This document shows positions 44,600 through 55,844 of a stretch of 64,000 nucleotides of DNA, one piece after another. Position numbers and translations under genes: made by a program. How positions within the stretch are numbered: position 1 is the stretch's first letter; each line of letters opens with the position of its first letter. The notes beneath the pieces are model-generated. The model made no database searches. It was given only the letters and a program-made list of their open reading frames with translations, and had not been told where the DNA came from. Origin of the DNA: Bilabrum cf. latius (lineage: Eukaryota > Bigyra: Bicosoecida > Bigyra > Bicosoecida); assembly GCA_965178125.1 (NCBI GenBank), contig OZ237747.1, forward strand, positions 248,001-312,000. The letters run 5' to 3'.

Positions 44600-47500
44600 A
44601 TGATCCGTTCTAGGCCCATGCAGTCTGTATTTCGTAATGTCTAGCGAGAGCTGCAGTGGTGTCAGCTCTCTGAGCCGCTCTTGAGCTACCCAAATAGAAT
44701 GCTGCCGACTGTCCCGTTTCATCAATCTCAAGATCGCGTGGAATTACAAAGAGAGTCCTAGGACCGCATTGCCACAGAAACACGTCTCGGCAACCGATAC
44801 GAATCGCTTTGGTCTCACATCCTTCGACGGCCGTCGAGTGACGACAACAAGGGAGTGCTGCTTCAGCAGCAGCAGGTAGTTGTGACTGAAGACCGCATCA
44901 ATCTCTGCAGCTCAGACATTGTTGCTGTTCTGATTCTGTATCGCAACCTTGGCGAAGCAATGCGGGTGCTAGCTGCGTCGCACCGTCGGCGCATCCGGGA
45001 GCGAGTTGCCTGCAGACTTGCTGATGGGGATGATGCACCGCATGCGAGTTCGCTACAGGCATCAGATGAGGGCACTGCCAGCAAGCCGCGGCTGCGCTGC
45101 AATTTACCGCTACTCTCTTGGTGGCAAGAACAGTGGGAGTCCACCGAACCTCTGGCTGGCCCGGTGCGAGCGGGTCACGGTGCTGCCACTGGGACTGCCG
45201 CTGGGACTGACAGCCCATCGTGCTCCCGCATCGACGCTGACGCGCCAGCGGTGCATTCAGCCGACCTGCAGACCCTACTGCATGCAAGCGCACCGCACGA
45301 GCCACTGGTACAGTCTCTCGTCGCACTGGGTCGCAAGGGCATCACCCGATCCGCCCAGCAGCTCGAGCTCTTGCTCCGGCCGCGCCCCGCCATCCTAGGG
45401 GAGATGGACTGCCTGCGAGCCGTACGAGGTGCCCAGCATGGAGGCGTGTTGCGCGGCGGCGGCCCTGAGATTGAAGGCCATGCAAAATCTGCCGGAACTC
45501 CCCCTGCAGAGAGTGAAGCGAGGCCGGCCATTGCAAAGAGTGAAGCGAGTCCGGCCATTGCAGCGGCTGGAGCGAGCGGTAGGACAGATGGTGCAGCGCC
45601 ACCCGAGCAGCTTCCTATCGAGCACATCGAGGTGTCTGTGAAATTCCTGCTATTTCTGCCCAAGCATTCGACGGGCTAGAGCACAGATGCGGCCGGCTAG
45701 CCGACCTTTGCAGATGAAGCCCGCACAGGAGTCCCAGCGGCGGGTGGCAGCAGCGATCGCAGGGGAGTGCAACCCATGCAGGCGCCCGACAGGAGGCCGA
45801 GTGCTGCCCTCGTGCGCCTCCGCTAGGCCCTTCGATCTGTCGTGGACAGCAGTGGTCCAGCGATCAGCAAGCCATCCCATGACGTACAAATGCTTTGTAC
45901 AGACCAGCTCAACGGAGCCTAGGTTGCAATGAGGACATTACTGGAGGGCGTCTTGAAGTTGAAACATGATTCAGTTCGATCCCCAACCACTGCCGTCCCC
46001 GCGGACCGCGACCTCAGCAGAGTGCAGCCCGCTAGTGCAGTGCCTGGCAGGACGTTCATGGGGTGGGGGCGGGAGGTAGAGGCAGGACTCAGGGCGCTGT
46101 TCCCTGCATGTCGGGCCGAGGGGTTGGAGCCCGATGAGAGTCTTAGCCGGGTGCCATCCAGCAAGTCAGCAAGTGTGGACCCAGAGTCATCGCGCGAGGA
46201 GCCTCATCCTAGCTAGACAGAAGTTGAGTCTCGATCTGCTTCCGCTGATGGGATGGATCCGGTGCCAGAGGTGCTCCGAAGGTGGGTGGGTCCGCACGGG
46301 CACGAGAACCTGCAGCGAAAGCTGAGGAAGGCGCAGGAACAGCTCGCGCTGCCTCGTTTGCCAGCCGCACAGAGGAAAATCAAGGAGCTTTTCGGTCCGC
46401 GTGCGGCAGTGCGTTCCAGTCGATTTATCCTGTAGGGGTGGCTGTTCTACCCTGCCGAGAGTTGTCTGGATGGATTCCAGGAGAATCTAGGGAAGAGCAA
46501 ACCGGCAGGGTCGCGGCCGGCCTCGGGCGGATCGCATGTGGTCTGGCGCGCGATAGAGTCTCCTCCTCGGAAGCGACTCAGCGGTGACTTGGGGTACACT
46601 CCGTTGGATACTCAGTACCGGTGGTATTTAGACCAAGAAGCGTGTGCACGTGTCGAGGCCAGGCTTCAGCAACTATCCAACGAGACAGGTGGTTCGCGAT
46701 CGGACAGAGCCGTGCCTGTGACTGAGTCGGTACCGGAGGGCCGCGTGCCTCACGTCTTCGATTGGACCAGCAGCCTGCTGGCCCCTTCCATCGGAAGCGA
46801 TGGCAGGATCACGGCACCTGCTATGCCTAGAGCTGCACGAGGCCTTTCAGATGCTGCTGTGCGCCGCCAATCGTCGGCTGGGTCTGCATGTGCAACTGCC
46901 CTCCCATCGCTGCCTGCGCCTATTTCACCGACCCACGCGACCGGCTGGCACACGTCGGATCCTCTTGCGCTCGTGCAGTCGAGGCCCCACTCAGGGTGGG
47001 TGGTGCTAGTCAAGCCGCATTGGATGGCTCCAGCCATGGTCCCGGTGCATGCAAGCATTCTCGTGGATGCTGCGCCAGATCCATCAGCACCGGCACGGGG
47101 CAGCGGCGTCGCAGCGCGAGGCTAGCTGCGCGTCGCGACAAGCCCAAAGCCCGAGGCTGGTCTCGCAGCGGAGTGGGCCGGATGGGATGCGGATATCGAT
47201 CTGCTTGACAGGCGCAGCAGGCGTATTTGGTGGGCCAACGAATTCCCAGTTGAGGCAGCTCAGGCGCCTGATACTGTTTGCAGCCCCACGATACATGCCC
47301 CAGGCAGCGACCAGAGTGCAGCTGGGTCACACGCAGGACTGAGTTCGTCTGCTGCCGCGCAGCCCGCACCACCCAGCGGAACTTGGTCTCGTATAGAGGT
47401 GCTTACAGGTGCCGCGCTGCTGCGTTTGCTGCGGCGGCACTACGCTGCAGCTGCAGCGGAGGCGAGATGGCAGTCGCAGCGACTGCTGGTTGCCGAGGTG

Positions 47501-47869
47501 CAGCTCCGGGTGTCCGACGGATCCAGAGACACCGCGGGTACAAAGGAAGAAGTGTGCTTGTCATCGAGAGAGCGGTTTGATGGAGATGGTGGCGGGGGGG
47601 AGTCCAAATCCAGCATGCGTGCAGGTGGTGCCTCAGGTCTGCCGGTGCGACTGGGGATGGATGTACCGGGCATGCCAGGTACTGCCGTCCAGTATCTTAA
47701 GTGTGGCACCGCGGGTGGCGAGAGTGATCTCTCGGACCCAGCTGCCTGTGGGAGCACACGGACTCTGGGCGAAGGGCGCGAGATGTGTTGGCGCGAGGTG
47801 TCCCGCGGGTTCGTTCTTGAGCCGGGCTGGGAGCAGTTCTCCAGAGAGTCCCAGGGGCTCGTGGAGTGA
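44600..47869 (+). CDS. Uncharacterised protein, 1,089 aa, 9 in-frame TAGs
   Basis: One open frame from ATG 44600 (MIRSRPMQSVFRNV) to TGA 47867-47869 with TAGs at 44642, 44759, 45677, 45698, near 45824 and 45920, 46214, 46433 and 47123. At least six standard-code ORFs in the same frame merge. There is no TAA or TGA over 1,090 codons, which is strong evidence of coding. Visible features: a Gln/Arg-rich helical N-terminus, a Gln run LLQQQQVVV, tandem SEARPAIAK / SEASPAIAA repeats, Trp-rich segments (SWWQEQWES, RRWVGPHGHENL, YRWYLDQEAC, RRIWWANEF) and an Ala/Arg helix (ALLRLLRRHYAAAAAEARW). No family recognised. The start could lie further upstream only by overlapping the PDK gene antisense. Confidence 0.75.
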
Positions 47870-47984
47870 GGTGGGGGTACTGGGAGCAGTTCTCCAGAGA
47901 GTCCCAGGGGCTCGTGGAGTGAGGTGAGGGTACTGGGAGCAGTTCTCCAGAGAGTCCCAGGGGCTCGTGGAGTGAGGTGAGGGT
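47828..47984. repeat. Three tandem copies of a 53-bp repeat spanning the stop codon
   Basis: Units begin at 47828, 47881 and 47934 with TGGGAGCAGTTCTCCAGAGA and differ by one or two bases. The first copy encodes the last residues (GWEQFSRESQGLVE) and TGA of the upstream gene; copies 2 and 3 are in the 3' flank. Since 53 is not a multiple of 3, slippage here would change the C-terminus. Confidence 0.92.
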
Positions 47985-48143
47985 GTCAACAACACGAGCG
48001 GCGGAACCGTCGTAAGCATGCGTTCTTAATCATTCATGACAACATGCTTGAAAGAAACGAAGGGCAATCCAGACAACAACTACGCCAGTGTAACCTGCAG
48101 CTACTTGTTGGCACACGCCCGACCGCAAGCAACTGCAGTTACC

Positions 48144-49406
48144 TCACTCCTGCTGCAGCTGCTGCTGCTTGTCCAGCAGCCCACTTTCCACGTCGTCTTC
48201 CTGTGGACTCGCCCTCGCCGCCACGGCGCCCTTCTGGAGAGTCACAGTCGCGGGCTTGAGGGCCAGCTCCGTGCCTGTCCCCTCACCGTCGCCTGCCGCG
48301 GCACCAGCTGCTGCAGCTGCCGCTGCTCCAGCCCCCGGTGCTTGCGGGTCCTTCGGCTACTGGGCCTTCTGGTTGCGCTCGTGCAGCTTGACGGCAGCAA
48401 ATGTTCCGCCCCCCAGCAGCGATACGACCAGCCCAGTGACCTTGAGCGTCGTGGGCACAAAGTCACCGAATGCGATGGCTCCGATGACTGTCGCAACCAC
48501 GTCTTTCAGGTTGCCCGTGATGGACGTCAGCAGGGGAGAGTTCACGGTGGCCGAGAGGAATACCACGTAAGTCATGAACGTGCCTAGGGTGCTCGCCAGC
48601 ACAAAGGCGGCCCAGAAGAGCGGGTTCCAGATGTGGTCGAAATTGGCCGCCCTCTCGAAATCGCCCAGCACGATGGACCCGAGGAGCGCCAGCGGCACGG
48701 CAGTGATCGAGTTGTAATACACAAGGCCGAAACCTTTCGTCTATGTCCTATCGCTGAACCTCCTCGACACATTGAGGTAGAGAGCTGTCAAGACGTTGTT
48801 CATGAGGGTGTACATGTACCCCATGAAATCGTCACCGAGCTCGTCGTACCCAGCCACTATCGTTCCTGCCATAATTATCAGGACTGACAATACCACCATG
48901 CCGGACTGTTTCGTGCCAAGCAAGAAAAACTCCCCGACCATGGTCAGAATGGTCGTAGTCCGGCGCAGGCACAAAAACATAGGCACATCGATCAGTTGCA
49001 TGCCGTACCATCCGATGGCAATGTTGACGACAAACAGCACTCCAACAGGAATAGATTCAATGTATGTGTTCCAATCAAAGTCAGGGACGTACATCCCAGG
49101 GACTTTTTGCATCGTTTGTTGGGCTATGGTTGTAAAAACCAAGCCAACCCCAACTTGTCCAAGAAGCATAATGTACTTGCTGTCAAACTCCCATGAGCTT
49201 AGAAGTGCCTGCATGGATAGCTACAGCGAAGCATCTGCCACGAACAGTCGCAAAAACGAAATTGGTGCATCTCAATACCCACTCGAAGATGCGGGCGCTT
49301 GCCTTACCTTGTAACAGAGAGAAATCGAAATTGAAGTCACCGCATATAATGCACATATCTGAATAGTCCTCCAGCCTGCAGCGCTAATCGTTGGGCTGGT
49401 CGCCAT
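48144..49406 (-). CDS. Golgi nucleotide-sugar transporter (SLC35D/TPT superfamily), 391 aa
   Basis: Exons 49406-49308 and 49220-48144 (87-nt intron, donor GTAAGG, acceptor CTGTAG) join in phase 0 for 391 aa ending in TGA. Exon 1 holds span 1 (MATSPTISAAGWRTIQICAL...). Exon 2 has the drug/metabolite transporter pattern: QTMQKVPGMYVPDF, VPMFLCLRRTTTILTM (SLC35D LPMFTVLRKFTIPLT), YMYTLMNNVLTALYLNVSRR, then FSDRT-TAG-TKGFGLVYYNS (SLC35D KLDSKELGKYGLLYYNA), SATVNSPLLTSITGNLKDVV and a final span. A second TAG lies in the cytosolic tail (QKAQ-TAG-PKDP). Ten spans are expected for the family. Substrate, likely UDP-sugar or GDP-mannose, cannot be told from sequence. The first TAG is in a loop between spans, compatible with Gln. 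Confidence 0.9.
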
Positions 49407-49535
49407 TGCCTCTCGTTTGCGAGGCAGCTCTCCAAACTGCATAGCAATGCGATGCATTCTAAGGTGCACTGCATGATTCTGCGTCAATGTCGCGCTCCGC
49501 TCACCCGCCCACTGTAGGGCGCCCATCATGCCATC
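49407..49535. promoter_or_regulatory. Divergent promoter region
   Basis: 129 bp between the transporter start (minus) and the EF-hand gene start (plus). No specific motif identified. Confidence 0.35.
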
Positions 49536-52203
49536 ATGAAGCCAACCGAGCACCAGAAAGCGTTGCTGTAGGGCCTAGTTGCCATTGGGCAGCACCGCGA
49601 AGAGCAGCGCAAACGGCAGCTGCACGCTGCGCGTTCCACGAGGGGTCGACTGGAGCGAACTCGGCTTGCATGGCTGGAGAAATCGCTTAAGGGCAGAGAA
49701 ATCGCTAGGAGGCGCAAAGAAGAACTGAAACGGCATGCGGCACTCCGTCTCTGGTTCGAATTCATCGACAAGGACGGGGGCGGATCATTGGACGCGGAGG
49801 AGCTAGAGGAGCCGCTGATCAGCGCCGGCCTGGCATTCAGCAGGGAGGAAGTCGTCCGCCTCATCAAAGAAGTGGACGACGACGGTTCCGGTGAAGTGGA
49901 GTTTGGGGAGTTCCTTCAGATCGTTGAGAATCAAGGAAGCAAGGCAAGGGAAGGAGGAGGGAAGGACCAGCGGAAGAGCGACAACCCCATCCAGGAGCTC
50001 GTGGCTCGGCTCGATTCGGGCAAGTTTGGTGACCCGGAGCAGCTCGATTTGGCCACTCGGCTCACGACGCACCGCCGTCGCCTCATCATGGAGGGCATGC
50101 TCGCCCAGCTGCGGGGACCAGCCGGCGGCGACGGGGGCGGCGAAGACAGCTCCCAGCGTGAGCAAGAGCAAGGCTAGAGCAACTTCAGCCGCTAGCTTGC
50201 TGCCAAGACCGTGGACGCCATAGAAAGGTATGCCCGCTGGCAGCGCGGCAAGCTGTAGAGCGACAGAGAGGCCGCGCGCCAGAAGGGAGAGCGCCGACTC
50301 AGGCGCAAGCTCAGGAGGCTGGGCGTGCGCAACCCAAGGACCGTGGACCCAGCAGAGTACCGTCGCTTCGTGACGAGAGAGGCTCTGGCCTCGCTCGGGC
50401 ACGCACCCGAGCAGCAGCGGCAGGCGCATGGCACTGCAGCTGCTGCAAGTCTGCCAGCAGATACTACCGCGCGCGGTGCAAGCGACTCCGGTCTGAGGCT
50501 GAAGACAGCCGCGGACCGGATGGCAGTGGACGTGTATGATGACCCGGCCACCGATGCAGAGGTTCTCAGGGAGCAGAAGCGAGATGAACGGCGCCGCGCA
50601 ATTGCGGCGGCCCAGCGGAACCGAGCCTGGGCCCACGCGCGGCACCGCCTGACTGCCTTGGCCAAAGAAGTGGTGCGCGACCGCAACGCGGAAGATGCGC
50701 GTGCCCTGCGGAAGAGGCGCGTGCTGGCAGACGCACAGCGTGAGTCAACCAATTTTGCTGTCTGCAGGTAGCCTAAAGGCACGTACGTGCTCCAGGATGC
50801 ATCTGTTCACACAATTAGGTTCAACAATAGTAACAGGAAAGAGACAAGACGAAGCAGAGCTTTCCTCGATCGCCCGCGCGGTTTCGATTGCCCCTCCCCG
50901 ATGGCGTGCCCCAGCTGACACCAGCCCCTCCTCCCCGCGATTTCACCTCCAACACCATGCCCCTCCTCCCACCGCAGCGGGCGAGACAACAGTCAGGCAC
51001 GCCCCACAGTCCGCCATGCTTGCCACGGGGCGGCCCACCCGCACCAGGGACTAGGCCCCCGAGGGGCCCAGGGCGCGGGTGGACCAATACGTGCTTAGGA
51101 AAGCAGTCGGGGCGGCAAGGCGGGCCAAGCTGCACGCAGCCAGCGCAAGGCCGCTGAGTTCAACGGTGTCGTCGACATCGGGACCGCAAGACAAGGCAGG
51201 GAGCGCCGCTGCAGACCCCAGCAGCTGCGGGGCCTGGCCTGCAAGGGAAGGACCCCCGCAGCCCGGGTCCGCCCCCCACTCCCCTGCCCCGCCCTGGGGT
51301 CTCGGTCCCGGACTGCTGGACGAGGTGCAGCAGGCGCGAGAGCTGCTGCCCTCGTACTTCGCCAAGAGCCTGCTGAGGAGGCGAGACACGGCCGGGCCTG
51401 TGCCGCAGGTGCCAAGCGAGATCATGGCTGTGGCGAACCCCAGCCGGGATCCGAGCAGGGGCAGGGGCGGGGGCAGAGGGCGCGGTTCGGGCGGGGCTGC
51501 AGCAGCGCCCAGCGATCCACCATCATCGTCTGGAGAGCCTCCTGAGCGGCAGGCTGGGGCCGGCAAGTTGCTGCAATCAGGCCAAGCAGCAGGAGGCAGC
51601 CGATCCACATTCCGCAGCGAGCTCACCGGCGTGCAGGTGGACCTGACTTGGGACAGCGGGGCGGAGACCGCAGGAGGGTCCACAGGCAGCTTGCCAGGAA
51701 CACAGCGGGCTAGTGCAGCAAGCCAAAGCCACGGTGTTGGTGTTGGGTTCGATGCCGGCAGTGGGCCCAACACCAGCCAACTCGGGGCTCCAGCTCCCGA
51801 TGGCCCCGCCTCACACAGTGCTCCAGATGGTCCACACTTGCTTCGACCCATGCCCCCTGGCAGATCCGCGCTGGAGGGCAGCATCCGGGCGAGCCTGCGG
51901 CGGGTGCCCATCGCAAGAGCAGTGTCCCTCCTCGGCGCGGACTCTGCCCTGGGGAGGTCACTCGCCAAAGCAAGGGCGGCCAGCCTGAGTGAATCGGGCG
52001 GTGGCGCAATGCAGTCGCAATGCCCTGCCCCGTTAGCACCCGCGCAGTCTCTCAGTGGCACTGGCAGAGGCAGGTCGAGTACGAGGGCGCATCATGATAG
52101 GACTGCGCTTGCAACCAAAGAGCCTGGCCGCTATGCGAGGCGCGGTCCACTCGGAGGCAAACTTTCGCTTGCAGCCCGCAGAGGGCAACGCGTGGTATCT
52201 TGA
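49536..52203 (+). CDS. EF-hand coiled-coil protein, 809 aa
   Basis: Exons 49536-50739 and 50978-52203 (238-nt intron, donor GTGAGT, acceptor CACCGCAG) join in phase 1, ending in TGA. Start MKPTEHQKALL-TAG-GLVAIG. An Arg-rich helical N-terminus precedes a pair of canonical EF-hands: loop 1 DKDGGGSLDAEE (78-89) and loop 2 DDDGSGEVEFGE (114-125), both with acidic residues at positions 1, 3 and 12. A long basic coiled-coil follows (YARWQRGKL-TAG-SDREAARQ, REQKRDERRRAIAAAQ), then a Pro/Ser/Gly-rich tail after the intron. Five TAGs in total, two of them seven codons apart (QG-TAG-SNFSR-TAG-LAAKT). Likely a calcium-responsive structural or ciliary protein (inference from the EF-hand plus coiled-coil layout); no orthologue named. 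Confidence 0.83.
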
Positions 52204-52280
52204 CGTAAAAAAGGTTGTGTAGCTGTGAATGCCACCGAGGCTCTCAGGTAGCCGGGGCCTCAAAAGGTCGTCCCGCTCGT

Positions 52281-52865
52281 TCACGATCTGCCCGGTGTGC
52301 CTGTGGTGCCGTCCATCTGATTCATGACGGCAAGTGCTGTTCGCTGAGCCAACGCCCAGTGCCACCCTTTACGTATGAGAAACTAAGTCAGGCTCTCTAA
52401 GGACCTCCGTCCGATTCGATACGCTCGTGAAGCCTCTCGTTGACAAGCTGCCGAGTCATCGTAGCTTTCGAGCGCATCTGTTGCCGTGCTGCCACGGACA
52501 CCTGCTTTCGACAGCTCTCCCATGATAGCAACTTTGCTCTTGGGCTTATAGCGCTGCCGTTGCTGAACCATCCAATCCGCGAATTCGCTGTCGTCAACTA
52601 GACGGGCTGTCTTCAAATGCTCGACAACCGATTCGGCTCGAGACTTGCATTCGCTGCTGATGCGCGACATATTCGTACTTGTTTCATCCGAATCCTCCTT
52701 GTGGACTCTCATCAAGCCGTGGTACCTGTGCTTGGGTTTCATCGCTGTCCGAACGCACAGCTACTACAACTTCCGAGACAGCTCACCGCTGCTTTGAGGT
52801 CGTTGACCCAACAGCCGCAAGCTATGCATATACATGTGTTGAAACCACGGTGGGCGTTTTGCCAT
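52281..52865 (-). CDS. RECX: RecX-family regulator of recombinase, 160 aa
   Basis: Exons 52865-52759 and 52656-52281 (102-nt intron, donor GTGCGT, acceptor CATCAG) join in phase and end in TGA. The three RecX helical repeats line up: SLRLLGQRPQSSGELSRKL, then TAG-TAG and after the intron SRAESVVEHLKTARLVDD, SEFADWMVQQRQRYKPKSKV, MGELSKAGVRGSTATDAL and finally SLT-TAG-FLIRKGWHWALAQ (RecX FLxRRGFS). Two consecutive in-frame TAGs sit where bacterial RecX has polar residues, and a third is inside repeat 3. RecX binds and modulates RecA; in plants it is nuclear-encoded and sent to organelles. An in-frame ATG at 52949 could add an organelle-targeting leader but would read into an inverted repeat. 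A bacterial-origin gene with a spliceosomal intron implies long residence in the nucleus. Confidence 0.85.
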
Positions 52866-53314
52866 GCTGGCTCGGACACTACTAGTATGGGAGAAAATTG
52901 AGATCTGAAATCTGGTCAAAAGCCCGTTCCAAACCCGATTTGTGTGCAAATCCGATCGGATTTGCGAATCAAATCGGATCGGATTTGCGAATCAAATCGG
53001 GTTTGGAACGGGCTATAAGTTGAAGGTCTGACCTCAAGGTCAAGCATAACCGAACCCAACCTTCGGGCCTAAGCTGCTTGGCTGCTGACGTGGGCATTGT
53101 TCTTGCTGTGCATGCTGCAATTTTGTGCCTGCCCGTTAACAATAAGCCTGTTTTTGGGCCTGTGTCTCATTCGAGGTAACTGTCGTCATCGAACGCAGTG
53201 GGGGGCGCTGCCCCGCCGGCGCCCGCCCACAAGCTGTGCATATCCGCATTCCAAATGCCCACCTGCTCTCGCCCCGAGTTGCTGCGGTGCGGCACCGGGC
53301 GCGACCCGAATCAC
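52866..53314. other. Intergenic region with nested inverted repeats
   Basis: 449 bp upstream of RecX and downstream of the C2/PDZ gene. The part nearest RecX is AT-rich and carries the inverted repeats annotated at 52921-53014. A palindrome GACCTCAAGGTC lies near 53031. No gene seen. Confidence 0.5.
52921..53014. repeat. 21-bp perfect inverted repeat enclosing a 20-bp palindrome
   Basis: Left arm 52921-52941 (AGCCCGTTCCAAACCCGATT plus T) is the exact reverse complement of 52994-53014. Between them is the perfect palindrome GCAAATCCGATCGGATTTGC (52946-52965) and a direct repeat of GGATTTGCGAATCAAATCGG. The base composition is far lower in GC than the flanks. It could be a MITE-like element, a cruciform or an operator-rich promoter of RecX. 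Confidence 0.9.
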
Positions 53315-55618
53315 TCACTCCATAACAGGGGGCCAACGCTGAGACACGAGACCCCCACCTGTCGCATGAAAGTAGTACAGGCTCGGGACACCCCCAGGCA
53401 CCCCGGGGTCCAGCTTCCCCAACCACCCCCTCTCCAGGTCCCCAGGAAGGGGTCCTTCCCTTGTAAAGGGCCCTTCGTAGAACCTCTGTAGATGCGGTGG
53501 CACTGGCCGAGACCCTCCCCTGTCTCCATTGCCATTACCCTATCTGGCTCCTCCGCTCACGTGTATCACGCGGGGCACACCTATCTAACTGTTCTGGGAA
53601 GCAATCGGCACGGTGCCAGGCAGTATGGGCGGCGCTGTGGGGGCACCGCACCTGCGGGGCACCGCAGCCCCAAGACCCGATGGCCCCCCGGCAGCAGCAC
53701 CGTGACCTGTGCCAGAGCTAAGCAACCCATTTCGTTGCGAGGCCTCGGCCGCACGACCAGAACCATCGAAAGGACCACCCCGGGCCGAGGGAGCGGTGCC
53801 TTTGTCTCCTTTCTGGCGTGTAGGCACGAACACCTGAGGGAGCCTCGCCATCTGCGTCGCGTCGGGCCGTTGCACCAGACCGCCGATACTCCTCTACTGA
53901 CCTAGGCCGGCGCCAGTCTCTGTGCCGCATGGCATCCAGGCAGCAGTCGCGGAAGCCGGAGGGGCACTCGGCTCCGGGCCGCCCCAGGCTTGTTGTTTGG
54001 AGCCTCGTGCAAGTTGCTGCTATGGCTGCCGCTAATGCAAGGCTGGATCTGCCGGTGGTGCCGACGGTTCGGGCTACCTCGTTTCAGAGCCTACTCCTCC
54101 TCCACCTCGCCGCCTTTCTCCCTCTCCACCCGCCGTTCCACCGCGAGCCACTCGTTTGCCTGGATTGCTGCCACTCCTGGCGGCATGCGCGCTCCTCGCA
54201 GCTTCTGCATCGACAGCGAACGGGTCCACGAACCTCACCACCAGAGGCCTCTCCCTGTGCCTCATGATCGCTTCCCTTACGTGCACGTACACCATGTGGC
54301 TAACGTCCTCCCCGCCTACGGACAGCAACTTGTGCCCGGGACCGATCTGACCCATCTCCCTCCTCTACTCCACGGGGCACTGCGCGCTCCCCACGTCTGC
54401 CTGCGACTCTGGCACGATTCTGGACACGATCGTGGTCGAATCCTCGGCCTGCAGGATCCCGAGGCCTAGCTTGCCTTTCCGGCGAAAGGTGCACGTGTAC
54501 TCCCGGCGGGTTGGCAGGTCCCGGCGCAGCAGGCCTGACTCAGTGTTGCGGAACCACCATGCGCCGCTCCTGCGCTCACATTCCCAACGCCACGGGGACG
54601 GGAGGGCGCAAGCGGGAGCAGGCCCGGACCATCGCGTCGACGGTTTCTCTGCGGAGGGCATGATGTGCGAGCCTCCCACAATCACGTTCCCGAAGTTGGT
54701 ACCACCCTCGAGCTGCAGGAAAGTGGGCCCTCCGGCAAGGACCAGCTTGCCGCTCACCGTTGCATCCGCGGGGCCCGATGGCTCCCTTCCGGGCGCTAGG
54801 AGCGGAATCGTGACCTCGCATTCAATCGCTTCCTTGCTCCCGCGCTTTTGGAGCCTCGCGAATTTCCCCAGCCGCAGCTCGCCCTCAAGGACCACTGGCT
54901 ACCCCGCGAAGAACCCAGCATACTTTCCCACCATGCGGACCGTGAGCACCCCATCACGCACTTCGGAGGGTACCAGCGGCAAGCGCAGGGCCGACAATTG
55001 CGGGATTCGTATCTAAGACCCGGCTGGCTGGGGATCTGGTACTTTGGTGATCGCGATCGACTGCTGTCTGTGGGTCTGTGCCAGCGGGCTCCTCCCGGAG
55101 CGCCCTTGGAAGGCTGAAGCGGGCATGCTCAGTTCAAGCTATCCACCCGTTGGGATACCGCTGAGAACAACATTCTTCATGCTTATAGCGATATGACGCA
55201 CGTGCTTCATCTGCACCTGTAGACGTAGGGTGGCGATATGAGCGGCTGCTGGGCCACTGCGCATGGGAATTTCGAGCTACTCTGGGCCTGTTGCCAAGCT
55301 GTGAATATCGACAGTAGACTACGCAATGACATCCACTTGGCTGCGAATGTAACCATATTTCACCAGGACTAATTGAAGAGCAAGCCGCCTGGTCTTCAGC
55401 GCAGTGTCCGCCGTTGTGACGTACGAGAACGTCTGCATAAATCTCTCGAAGGAGATGTTGGCCTCTCTATTGTGATATAAGGCTTCCGTTCTTTTAGTCA
55501 TCTACCCATCAAAGTCCAGTCGAAGTTCGATCCTGAATCCTTCTCGTAAAACAGTTGTGTCGGCAATGGTCACCCTCAATCTGCCTAGTCTGACCCAAAA
55601 CTCGTCTCTCTCTGCCAT
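53315..55618 (-). CDS. C2-like / PDZ / WW-like multidomain protein, 767 aa, 13 in-frame TAGs
   Basis: One open frame from ATG 55618 to TGA 53315 with 13 TAGs; at least five standard-code ORFs merge. N-terminal beta-rich, C2-like region: RLRVTIADTTVLREGFRIEL, then LALQLVLVKYGYI and GVLTVRMVGKYAGFFAG-TAG-PVVLEGEL. A PDZ-like domain follows: KLGLGILQAEDSTTIVSRIV, then PVE-TAG-RREMGQIGPGHKL, LLSVGGEDVSHMVYVHVREA and RPLVVRFVD. After a low-complexity linker (RQP-TAG-QQL) the C-terminus GWLGKLDP..YYFHATGGGL..WPPVME resembles a WW-type fold. This suggests a membrane or cortical scaffold; no named orthologue. The TAG between PDZ strands is needed to keep that domain whole. Domain names rest on pattern recognition only. 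Confidence 0.75.
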
Positions 55619-55844
55619 AACGCACAACTGTATAGATCAAATGCAGCACAGTCGCCTGGTTGATGTGAGATAGATTCCGTACCTGGCGCTGAAACTCGAC
55701 GAGAATAGGGTGGATTAATTGGACAAAACAGATTTGCAGCGTTCATAAGTACACTGTACAATAAGAATGATGCCCGGCAGGACGAACGGCACAGAAAGCG
55801 CGACACTTGCACTCGGCGCATTGCAAGTTGCACAAACATCTAAG
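55619..55844. promoter_or_regulatory. Divergent promoter region between the C2/PDZ gene and Rab5
   Basis: 226 bp, AT-richer than average, between ATG 55618 (minus) and ATG 55845 (plus). An alternative Rab5 start at 55767 would shorten it. Confidence 0.35.

Noticed and set aside
44411-44731. Minus-strand ORF upstream of the PDK-type gene (MRLMKRDSRQH...)
   Set aside because: Antisense to the start of the plus-strand 1,089-aa gene and without homology. It could be an extra 5' exon but nothing supports it.
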